NCBI GenBank assembly: GCA_005885325.1
Contig: VAYX01000184.1
Coordinates: 1 to 5,200, forward strand
DNA from: Actinomycetota bacterium
GTDB lineage: Bacteria; Actinomycetota; UBA4738; HRBIN12
DNA length: 5,200 bases
Direction of reading: 5' to 3'
Under the pieces are notes generated by a model, which was given only the letters and a program-made list of their open reading frames with translations, did not search any database and was not told where the DNA came from. Of this stretch, positions 1 through 5,200 are shown piece by piece (the first letter of the stretch is position 1; the number at the start of each line of letters is the position of its first letter). The position numbers were made by a program, and so were the translations under genes.

Positions 1-358
1 TCATCTGCATGTCGCGGCGGATCAGCCGGAGGTCCTTGCCCTTCAGCTTCGTGATGTCCCGGCCCTCGAAGAAGATGGAGCCATCCGTGGAGTCGAACAG
101 GCGCATGGTCACCCGGGCCAGGGTGGACTTGCCGCAGCCCGTCTCCCCCACCAGGCCCAGGGTCTCGCCGGGATAGACCTCCAGGTCGACGCCGTCCACC
201 GCGTGCACGTCGCCGACGTGCTTCTGGAAGATGATGCCTCGGCTGATGGGGAAGTACTTCTTCACCCCGACCAGCTTCACGAGTGGTTGGATGCCCTGGC
301 GCTCGGATGGCGCCTGGCGCTCGGAGACGGCCTGGCGCTCGGAGACGGTCACGCTCAC
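1..358 (-). CDS. oppF: Oligopeptide ABC importer ATPase, OppF/DppF type (3' truncated by window edge)
   Basis: This is the second nucleotide-binding subunit of the importer and should pair with the OppD-type ATPase to drive transport from the cytoplasmic face. Only the first 119 codons plus one base are visible; the frame runs open off the left edge. The start chosen is GTG at 358-356, which overlaps the OppD stop (GTGA overlap); a second in-frame GTG lies at 352-350. After a repetitive N-terminus (residues 5-22) the ABC fold begins near residue 26. The aromatic-rich stretch VKKYFPIS (32-39) is typical of OppF/DppF, where it precedes a long insertion before the AVDGVDL strand (53-59). Walker A is GETGCGKS (71-78). 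The window cuts just before the expected Q-loop, so the signature motif, Walker B and C-terminal domain cannot be checked. The variant CGK Walker A is common in OppF/DppF and separates it from the SGK of OppD. The family assignment is firm; the substrate is not known. Confidence 0.93.
   Translation of the reverse strand, partial: MSVTVSERQAVSERQAPSERQGIQPLVKLVGVKKYFPISRGIIFQKHVGDVHAVDGVDLEVYPGETLGLVGETGCGKSTLARVTMRLFDSTDGSIFFEGRDITKLKGKDLRLIRRDMQM
293..346 (-). repeat. Three tandem 18-bp units inside the 5' end of the OppF-type gene
   Basis: Three head-to-tail 18-bp units encode VSERQA, VSERQA and PSERQG (residues 5-22). Units 1 and 2 differ at only the last base. Unit 3 differs at a few bases at its ends but keeps the core TCCGAGCGCCAGG. 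The period is a multiple of three, so copy-number changes would keep the frame. The segment lies before the first beta strand of the ATPase and is not a conserved part of the family. Confidence 0.93.
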
Positions 359-1347
359 TGGTGCACCATCACCTCCTCCTTGAAGATCCGATCCTTGTCC
401 TCGAGGGAGAGGTGGCAGGCCGAGGCATGGTGCCCGTCCACCGGCAGGAGCTGCGGCACCTCGGTCCGGCACCGGTCGAAGACGTAGGGGCACCGGGGGT
501 GGAACGGACACCCGGGCGGAACGAAGATCAGTGACGGCGGAAGCCCCTTGATCGGCTTCAGCCGTTCGGTCCGGGGCGCGTCCACCCGGGCGATCGACTG
601 CAGCAGGCCCCAGGTGTATGGGTGGTCGGCGTCGTAGTAGATGTCACGGGCGTAGCCGTACTCGACGGCCTTGCCGGCGTACATCACCTGGATGTTGTCG
701 CAGTGCTCTGCCACCACCCCCAGGTCGTGGGTGATGATGACCACCGCGGCGTTGAACTCCTGCTTCAGCCGGTCGATGAGGTCCAGGATCTGCGCCTGGA
801 CGGTGACGTCGAGGGCCGTGGTGGGCTCGTCGGCGATGAGCAGGTCGGGGTTCAGGGATAGGGCCATGGCGATCATGGCCCGCTGTCGCATGCCGCCGGA
901 GAACTCGTGGGGATACTGCCGGGCCCGCTCGTCGGGCCGGGGGATCCCAACCCGGCGGAGCATGTCGACGGCCTGGTCCATGGCCTCCTTCTTGCCGACC
1001 TTCCGATGGGCCAGGATGGCCTCGGCGATCTGATTCCCCACCTTGTAGAACGGGTGGAGCGAGGTCATCGGGTCCTGGAAGACCATGCCGATCTTCAGGC
1101 CCCGGATGTTCCGCATCTCCTCCTTCGGGAGCTTGACCAGGTCCACGCCCTCGAAGATCACCTCGCCCTGGATCTGTGCCTGGCGGGCGGTGATGAGCCC
1201 CATCACCGTGAGGAACGACACGCTCTTGCCCGAACCGGACTCCCCCACCACCCCCAGGGTCTCCCCCGGCATGATGGAGAACGTGACCCCGTCCACCGCC
1301 TTGACCAATCCGTCGTCCGTGGGGAAGTGGACCCGCAGGTCCCGCAC
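355..1347 (-). CDS. oppD: Oligopeptide ABC importer ATPase, OppD/DppD type
   Basis: This is a cytoplasmic ATPase subunit of a peptide-type importer, complete at its 3' end (330 residues from the GTG at 1347). Motifs in order: Walker A GESGSGKS (35-42), Q-loop glutamine Q91 in VFQDPMTSLHP, signature FSGGMRQR (149-156), Walker B LLIADEP with catalytic E174, D-loop TALD (177-180) and switch H207. The C-terminal oligopeptide-transporter domain contains GCPFHPRCPY, with four cysteines C280, C286, C293 and C311. This cysteine set is typical of the family, and in at least one actinobacterial OppD it has been described as an iron-sulfur site; cluster binding here is inference. The start is uncertain. 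GTG 1347 falls within the first beta strand (LLDVRDLRV), there is no ATG or other GTG upstream in frame, and the next upstream codon boundary event is the permease stop at 1392. It is followed by an overlapping OppF-type gene. Length is normal for the family (about 320-340). Confidence 0.95.
   Translation of the reverse strand: MRDLRVHFPTDDGLVKAVDGVTFSIMPGETLGVVGESGSGKSVSFLTVMGLITARQAQIQGEVIFEGVDLVKLPKEEMRNIRGLKIGMVFQDPMTSLHPFYKVGNQIAEAILAHRKVGKKEAMDQAVDMLRRVGIPRPDERARQYPHEFSGGMRQRAMIAMALSLNPDLLIADEPTTALDVTVQAQILDLIDRLKQEFNAAVVIITHDLGVVAEHCDNIQVMYAGKAVEYGYARDIYYDADHPYTWGLLQSIARVDAPRTERLKPIKGLPPSLIFVPPGCPFHPRCPYVFDRCRTEVPQLLPVDGHHASACHLSLEDKDRIFKEEVMVHQ
372..381 (-). promoter_or_regulatory. 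Strong Shine-Dalgarno for the OppF-type gene, inside the OppD 3' end
   Basis: On the minus strand the sequence AAGGAGGAGG is followed by TGA, giving near-complete complementarity to the 16S 3' end. It lies within the last codons of the OppD-type gene. The only in-frame start close downstream is GTG at 358, about 13 nt from the last GG, which is longer than the usual 5-9 nt. The closer ATG and GTG codons (369, 372, 366) are all in the OppD frame and hit its stop within a few codons. Confidence 0.75.
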
Positions 1348-1392
1348 GTCGAGCAGCGGCTCAGCGGTCCCGGTGTTCGAGCCATCCGCCTA
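1345..1392 (-). other. OppB/OppD junction with ambiguous OppD start
   Basis: The permease stop TAG (1392-1390) is in the same frame as the ATPase gene. Between that stop and GTG 1347 there are 14 open codons (ADGSNTGTAEPLLD), of which AEPLLD looks like normal OppD N-terminal sequence but has no ATG, GTG or TTG in front of it. An ATG at 1385-1383, four bases after the stop, is well placed to be the start but is one base out of frame. From it one reads MARTPGPL, and one added base would lead into AEPLLDVRDL. Neither GTG 1347 nor this ATG has a convincing Shine-Dalgarno sequence. Confidence 0.7.
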
Positions 1393-2358
1393 GCCGTACC
1401 GAACGCGCGGGTCGAGGAAGGCGTAGAGGACGTCCACGACCAGGTTCATCAACGTGATGAAGAACCCGGCGATTATGGTGATGTCCAGGATGGCGTAGAG
1501 GTCACCCGAGCCCACGGACTTGATGGCATAGGCCCCGATGCCCGGGAGGTTGAACACGGTCTCGGTGATGAAGGCCCCGCCGAGCAAGCCGCCGAGGTCC
1601 AGGCCGAACATGGTGACCACGGGGGTCAGGCTGGCACGCAGGCCGTGCTTCAGGACCACCGTGCGTTCCGAAAGTCCCTTGGCCCGGGCCGTCCGGATGT
1701 AGTCCTGGCCCATGGTCTCGATGAGGTTCGCTCGGGTCATGCGGGCGTAGAACGCCGCGTACAGCAAGGCCAGCACGATCCACGGCATGATGAAGTGGGA
1801 GAACCAGGTGCCCACGCCGTACTGCCCGATAGCGTAGTAGCCCGAACCGGGGGCGATGCCAAACTTGAACCAGAAGAGGTACAGGAACAACGGCCCCAGG
1901 AAGAACACCGGAGCCGACACCCCGAAGAGGGCGAATCCCATGGCCATCCGGTCAAAGACCGACCGGGGCTTGAGGGCCGACAGGATGCCGATGGGGATGC
2001 CGATCAGCAGCCACACGGCCGCCGCGCCGAAGGCCAGCTGGATCGTGACCAGCAGGCGGCTGAGGATGATCGGCTTCAGGGCCGACCGGGTGTTGAAGGA
2101 GAACCCCAAGCCGGGCCACCCGTACTGGTCACCCAGGAAGATCCGCTTGACGAACAGGGCGTACTGCACCGGCCACGGATGGTCCAGTCCGAACTGGTGG
2201 CGGACCTCGGCCACCAGCTCGGGGGTGGGCTGTCGGCCGGCGAAGATGATCGCCGGGTCCTTGGAGGGCATGACGAAGAAGATCATGTAGCTGATGAAGG
2301 TGATCACGAGCAGGACGAACACCACCCAGATCAGCCTCCGGACGATGTACCGGCCCAT
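1390..2358 (-). CDS. oppB: Oligopeptide ABC importer permease, OppB/DppB type
   Basis: This is one of the two membrane subunits forming the translocation path. It is complete at 322 residues, close to the family norm. The start is ATG 2358, giving MGRYIVRRLIWVVFVLLVITF, the classic OppB N-terminus with TM1 at about 9-30. This is followed by the PSKDPA turn (31-36) and the external region with PTPELVAEVRHQFGLD. Further hydrophobic segments lie at about 99-127, 136-165, 188-205, 243-268 and 288-313, giving six in all. The cytoplasmic EAA-type coupling loop is DYIRTARAKGLSERTVVLKH (219-238), with the invariant G228, leading into LTPV. The protein ends LDPRVRYG, as family members do. A weak TAGGGA lies just upstream of the ATG. 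It lies 92 bp downstream of the SBP gene, separated by the hairpins, and its stop is immediately upstream of the ATPase gene in the same frame. Confidence 0.96.
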   Translation of the reverse strand: MGRYIVRRLIWVVFVLLVITFISYMIFFVMPSKDPAIIFAGRQPTPELVAEVRHQFGLDHPWPVQYALFVKRIFLGDQYGWPGLGFSFNTRSALKPIILSRLLVTIQLAFGAAAVWLLIGIPIGILSALKPRSVFDRMAMGFALFGVSAPVFFLGPLFLYLFWFKFGIAPGSGYYAIGQYGVGTWFSHFIMPWIVLALLYAAFYARMTRANLIETMGQDYIRTARAKGLSERTVVLKHGLRASLTPVVTMFGLDLGGLLGGAFITETVFNLPGIGAYAIKSVGSGDLYAILDITIIAGFFITLMNLVVDVLYAFLDPRVRYG

Positions 2359-2383
2359 GGTCCCTACAGTCTAGTCCTGGACG

Positions 2384-2400
2384 CCCGACGGGGGGTCGGG
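2384..2400 (-). promoter_or_regulatory. Second short hairpin overlapping the main intercistronic hairpin
   Basis: CCCGAC (2384-2389) and GTCGGG (2395-2400) are perfect inverted repeats around a homopolymeric 5-nt loop (C's on the transcript). The arm at 2395-2400 shares two bases with the 3' arm of the 13-bp hairpin as transcribed, so the two can stack or compete by a base or two but are otherwise compatible. It lies about 25 nt before the permease start codon and leaves the weak ribosome binding site free. Confidence 0.55.
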
Positions 2401-2429
2401 GGCCGCCCGGCCGAACGCCGGGCGGCCCC
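2399..2429 (-). promoter_or_regulatory. Perfect intercistronic hairpin between SBP and permease genes
   Basis: GGGGCCGCCCGGC (2399-2411) and GCCGGGCGGCCCC (2417-2429) are perfect inverted repeats around a 5-nt loop, giving a 13-bp stem made only of G-C pairs. It starts 22 nt after the SBP stop and ends 41 nt before the permease ATG. On the transcript no U-run follows it (the next bases are CGACCCCCC), so it is not a textbook intrinsic terminator. The likely roles are 3'-end protection of the SBP message and partial attenuation of the downstream genes, as known for hairpins after other binding-protein genes such as malE. The structure is seen in the sequence; the role is inferred. Confidence 0.8.
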
Positions 2430-2450
2430 TTCCCGCTGCGCTTGCGTGCT

Positions 2451-4355
2451 CTAGCCGACCGGCACCGAGTTGGGGTCGATGCCGTTGTTCACGGCGATGT
2501 GCGCGAACGACAGCGCCCCGGAGAACTGGTCGAACTCCCAGTGCGTGACGGAGTCGCTGGTCACCGTGAAGACGGTGGCCCACAGGTAGGGCACCCACGG
2601 AACGGCTTGCTCCATCAGGTACGTATCGAGCTCGACCCAGCAACTCGTCCGAGCGTCGCCCGTCAACCCGTAGCACTCGTCCATCTTCTTGTCCACCGAC
2701 GGAAGCGGGGTCTTCCCGTTGCCGGTGGCGGCGTTCCACGCGGCCAGGACCTTCGGGCCGCACTCGGCCGCCTGGTCCTTCGACATGCCGAGCTCGGAGT
2801 AGTTCACCTGGCCCGAACATGCGATGCCCGCGCTGTGGAAGATGAAGAAGTCGAAGCCGTACGGGTCGGCGTAGTCCTTCCCCCATCCGGCGTTGGCCGC
2901 GATCGGGATCAGGTTGTCGGCCGTCTGGATCGTCGTGTACGCCGTGCTGGTCTCCAGCTCGCGGATCTTGACGTTGATCCCGATCTTGCCCAGGTCCTCC
3001 GAGAGGATCGGGTTCATGTCGGTCCACGGCGGGATGTTCCTGCTGACCAGCAGCACGTTGTTGCACACGTCGGCGTCGCACTTGCCGTCACCGTTCGAGT
3101 CGTACTTCGACTGCTTCATGGCGTCCATGGCCGCCTGCACGTCGCCCTCATGGTTCGGGCTGGGGTAGGGGTCCGTGTTGGCCGTGGCGTCGAGCACGGT
3201 CGGCGGCTCGGGCATCGTGGCGATGTCCCCATGCGCGGGGCCACCCCAGGCCTTCTGGACGGCCGACTTGTCGATCACGAAGTTGACCGCCTTGCGGACG
3301 TTCACATCGTCGAACGGCGGCACCAGCAGGTTCATCGTGATGTACCAGGTGCGGTCGCCCGAGTTGATGTGGAAGTTGTCCTTCAGGTCGGGGTTCGTGA
3401 GGTACTGCTGCTCGAGGGTTTTCGGGGGCAGGCTGGCCCACGACCCGTCGAGCTCACCCGACTGGATCTTGTTGAAGATGTCGTCGGTGTTGGTGTCGAT
3501 CGTGATCACCACGCCGTCCAGGTTCGCCGACCGGGAGTCGGTGCTGTCCGTGGCCGCGTCGTAGTTCGGGTTCCGGACGAACACCATGAACTTGTCGGGG
3601 TCGAATCCCGAGAGCGGCTTCATGGCGTTGCACGACGACGTGTCCAGCGCGTCCTCGCCCTTGATCATGTACGGGCCGGAGGAGATCACGAAGCGGCCGT
3701 AGTCGCCGGCCTTCGTGAAGCACTTGCCGACCTCCTCGGGGATTGGCGCGGTGGCGGGCATGGCTGCCCGGTACAGGAAGTCGCCCGTCGGCTTGGTCAG
3801 GGTGAAGACGATCGTCGAGTCGTCCGGCGTGCTGATGCCCGAGATGGGTGTGCTGGCCGACTTGGCGTCGCCGGTCAGTCCCTCGACCACCCCGGCGTAG
3901 TAGTTCCCGTACTGCGCGATCAACGACTTCGTGTTGATGCGCTGGAACGCGTAGGCGATGTCCTTGGACGTCACCGCCCGGTCGAGCGGAGGCCCGAACA
4001 TCACGCCGGACTTCAGGTGGAAGGTCCACGTGAGCCCGTCCGCCGAGGTCTCCCAGCTCTCGGCGATGTCGGGGACGATCTCGTCACCAGGCACGCCATC
4101 GATGTGCTTGTAGGTCACCAGCGTCCGGGAGATGAGGTCCGAGTACAGGCCCCATGCCGTTCCCAGATACTCGCCCGTGGGGTCGAACCCGTTGGTGAAC
4201 CCGAAGTCCTCGATGGCGGTTCGATACGTCCCACCCTTCGTCGACGGTCCCGAGGGCGAAGCCGCCTCGCCTCCACCGCCGCCGCATGCGGTAGCGATGA
4301 TGGCGAGTACGCCGACGACCGCGAGGGCCCTCGAACTTCGCTTCAAGGTCTCCAT
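2451..4355 (-). CDS. Family 5 extracellular solute-binding lipoprotein (Opp/Dpp-type)
   Basis: This is the ligand-capturing component of the importer, anchored outside the membrane, with 634 residues. The start ATG 4355 is fixed by a strong ribosome binding site and by the signal peptide that follows: charged KRSSR (5-9), a hydrophobic core (10-22), and lipobox ATAC with lipidation at C24. A Gly/Ser/Pro-rich linker (25-40) comes before the mature fold. Family 5 features include GGTYRTA at the start of the domain, ADGLTWTFHLKSGVMF near 105-120, NVRKAVNFVIDK (352-363), and a C-terminal WVPYLW segment. It is about 90 residues longer than classical DppA/OppA. Eight further cysteines (C212, C242, C426, C431, C513, C532, C561, C572) form an even set that could make disulfides outside the cell. 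Residues 419-430 (DSNGDGKCDADV) resemble an EF-hand-type calcium loop. The ligand could be peptides, but family 5 members also bind nickel, sugars, opines or antibiotics, so no symbol is given. The long antisense frame over this gene is treated as a shadow. Confidence 0.95.
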   Translation of the reverse strand: METLKRSSRALAVVGVLAIIATACGGGGGEAASPSGPSTKGGTYRTAIEDFGFTNGFDPTGEYLGTAWGLYSDLISRTLVTYKHIDGVPGDEIVPDIAESWETSADGLTWTFHLKSGVMFGPPLDRAVTSKDIAYAFQRINTKSLIAQYGNYYAGVVEGLTGDAKSASTPISGISTPDDSTIVFTLTKPTGDFLYRAAMPATAPIPEEVGKCFTKAGDYGRFVISSGPYMIKGEDALDTSSCNAMKPLSGFDPDKFMVFVRNPNYDAATDSTDSRSANLDGVVITIDTNTDDIFNKIQSGELDGSWASLPPKTLEQQYLTNPDLKDNFHINSGDRTWYITMNLLVPPFDDVNVRKAVNFVIDKSAVQKAWGGPAHGDIATMPEPPTVLDATANTDPYPSPNHEGDVQAAMDAMKQSKYDSNGDGKCDADVCNNVLLVSRNIPPWTDMNPILSEDLGKIGINVKIRELETSTAYTTIQTADNLIPIAANAGWGKDYADPYGFDFFIFHSAGIACSGQVNYSELGMSKDQAAECGPKVLAAWNAATGNGKTPLPSVDKKMDECYGLTGDARTSCWVELDTYLMEQAVPWVPYLWATVFTVTSDSVTHWEFDQFSGALSFAHIAVNNGIDPNSVPVG

Positions 4356-4465
4356 TGGCCCCCTTCCTTTCCTTTCGCTCGATCGGTGTGGTTCTCGGTC
4401 AGTGAGTGAGCAACGCGTTCTGCCGTACGCCCTCCTCTCCTTGCGTCCATCTCCGCTCCTCCCGG
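4356..4465 (-). other. 110-bp leader between permease C and SBP genes
   Basis: No convincing -35/-10 pair, terminator or riboswitch is visible. The right half is purine-rich on the transcript strand. It contains a short palindrome AACGCGTT (4412-4419) and a small ATG frame of 35 codons (4450 to 4343) that overlaps the SBP start. That frame uses codons such as AGG, AGA and GGA that the neighbours avoid, so it is probably not a gene. The spacing is large for an operon and leaves room for an internal promoter or mRNA processing site, but none can be named. Confidence 0.6.
4363..4372 (-). promoter_or_regulatory. Strong Shine-Dalgarno for the SBP gene
   Basis: The transcript reads GGAAAGGAAGGGGGCCA before the ATG. 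AGGA and GGAAGG sit about 6-9 nt upstream within an unbroken purine tract, which is stronger than the signal before the permease B gene. This fits high expression of the binding protein and supports ATG 4355 as the start rather than the longer open frame upstream. Confidence 0.8.
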
Positions 4466-5200
4466 TCACCCACCCATCCGTGGGTCGAGTGCGTCTCGGA
4501 GCCCGTCGCCCACCAGGTTGAAGGCCAGGGTGGTGAACACGAGCGCGACACCCGGGAAGAGCAGCATCCACCAGGCTGCGGTGTACAGCTGTCCCGAGGC
4601 GGCCTCCGCGATCATCCGTCCCCAGGACGGGGTGGTCGGCGGGATCCCGACCCCCAGGAACGAAAGGGCCGCCTCGAACAGGATGTTGTTCGGGATGATC
4701 AGCGTGGTGTAGACGATGACGGGAGCTGCGAGGTTCGGCAGGATCTCCCGGAACATGATCCCCGAGTTGGTGAACCCGAGCGACCGGGACGCCTCGATGA
4801 ACTCCTTCTCCCGGATCGACAGGACCTGCCCTCGGACGATACGGCCGATGTACGGCCAGCTGAACAGGGCGATGATCGCGACGACCAGGGAGACGCCCGG
4901 TTGGATCAGCCCGCCCAGGCACCCCGAGGCTGTGATGGAGCACGCCGCCGCGATCCCGATGGCCAGGAGCAGGATGGGGAGCGACAGCACGATGTCGATG
5001 GCGCGGGACACGCCGGTGTCCACCCATCCGCCGAAGAACCCCGCCAACGTTCCCATGATGATCCCGATGCCGACGGCGAGCCCGGTGGCGAAGAACGCCA
5101 CCGTGAGCGAGGTCCGGGCACCGTAGATCGTCCGGACGAACACGTCGCGGCCGAGCGTGTCGACGCCGAAAAAGTAGTGCCCGCTCGGACCGACCGCCGG
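4466..5200 (-). CDS. oppC: Oligopeptide ABC importer permease, OppC/DppC type (5' truncated by window edge)
   Basis: This is the second membrane subunit and the partner of the OppB-type permease. The frame is open from the right edge; 244 residues are visible, so the N-terminal cytoplasmic segment and first transmembrane helix lie outside. The visible part opens with HYFFGVDTLGRDVFVRTIYGARTSL, split here as the family's GVDTLGRD motif (12-19) followed by YGARTSL (26-32). Hydrophobic segments lie at about 31-58, 67-87, 104-118, 158-181 and 206-230. The EAA coupling loop is EFIEASRSLGFTNSGIMFRE (133-152), followed by ILPN (153-156). After it come ALSFLGVGIPP and the normal ending DALDPRMGG. Two cysteines, C87 and C94, fall in a loop that seems longer than in classical DppC. 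An internal GTG at 5143 falls inside a conserved motif and is not the true start. The SBP gene follows after 110 bp. Confidence 0.94.
   Translation of the reverse strand, partial: PAVGPSGHYFFGVDTLGRDVFVRTIYGARTSLTVAFFATGLAVGIGIIMGTLAGFFGGWVDTGVSRAIDIVLSLPILLLAIGIAAACSITASGCLGGLIQPGVSLVVAIIALFSWPYIGRIVRGQVLSIREKEFIEASRSLGFTNSGIMFREILPNLAAPVIVYTTLIIPNNILFEAALSFLGVGIPPTTPSWGRMIAEAASGQLYTAAWWMLLFPGVALVFTTLAFNLVGDGLRDALDPRMGG

Noticed and set aside
2399..2429. Hairpin as a standard intrinsic terminator for the SBP transcript
   Set aside because: No U-run follows on the minus strand, and the plus-strand side has only a weak T/C stretch. Partial termination remains possible but is not shown.
907..2454. 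515-codon plus-strand open frame across OppD and OppB
   Set aside because: It spans two recognisable genes and their junction on the opposite strand and is a low-complexity, highly charged shadow.
2442..4409. 655-codon plus-strand open frame antisense to the SBP gene
   Set aside because: Its translation is rich in Val, Arg, Asp, Gly and His with no domain, signal or family motif, and it mirrors the G+C-rich third positions of the real gene on the other strand.
4412..4419. AACGCGTT palindrome as a repressor operator
   Set aside because: An eight-base palindrome is expected by chance, it does not extend into longer symmetry, and no promoter elements are visible beside it.
4356..5027. Upstream in-frame extension of the SBP gene giving an 858-residue protein
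   Set aside because: The added segment is out of frame with the clear permease C gene on the same strand, is Arg/Pro/His-rich, and would bury the lipoprotein signal peptide. ATG 4355 has a strong ribosome binding site.
4466..5143. GTG 5143 as the true start of permease C
   Set aside because: It lies inside the conserved TLGRDVFVRT motif, and the frame with matching family sequence continues to the window edge.

Overview
The window holds one minus-strand block of genes for a peptide/nickel-type (Opp/Dpp) ABC importer, and it contains parts of all five canonical components. Read in the direction of transcription, from right to left, the order is: inner-membrane permease C (5' end outside the window), lipoprotein solute-binding protein (SBP), permease B, ATPase D, and ATPase F (3' end outside the window). 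I see no plus-strand gene, rRNA, tRNA, CRISPR array, insertion sequence or phage feature. The long plus-strand open frames are antisense shadows, as expected in high-G+C coding DNA.

The DNA is clearly G+C rich, with third positions dominated by G and C, strong purine-rich ribosome binding sites and GTG starts. The SBP has a Gram-positive-style lipoprotein signal followed by a glycine/serine-rich linker. Together these suggest a high-G+C bacterium, most likely an actinobacterium-like lineage from an environmental sample. This is inference; the sequence does not fix a genus.

Layout: 1-358 is the N-terminal 119 residues of an OppF-type ATPase, with an unusual 3 x 18-bp in-frame tandem repeat near its start. 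355-1347 is a complete OppD-type ATPase whose start codon is not obvious. 1390-2358 is a complete OppB-type permease. 2359-2450 is an intercistronic gap with a perfect 13-bp-stem G+C hairpin and a second overlapping hairpin. 2451-4355 is a 634-residue family 5 SBP lipoprotein. 4356-4465 is a 110-bp leader for the SBP. 4466-5200 is a 3'-complete OppC-type permease.

How it should work: the lipoprotein captures a short peptide or similar ligand outside the membrane and delivers it to the B/C permease pair, while the D/F ATPase pair hydrolyses ATP on the cytoplasmic side. The SBP lies between the two permease genes and is flanked by an untranslated leader with a strong ribosome binding site and a strong 3' hairpin. 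This fits the common need to make far more binding protein than membrane components. Nothing here is a clearly new system. The points most worth checking are the OppD start, the hairpin pair, the OppF N-terminal repeat, and the EF-hand-like loop and cysteine set in the SBP.
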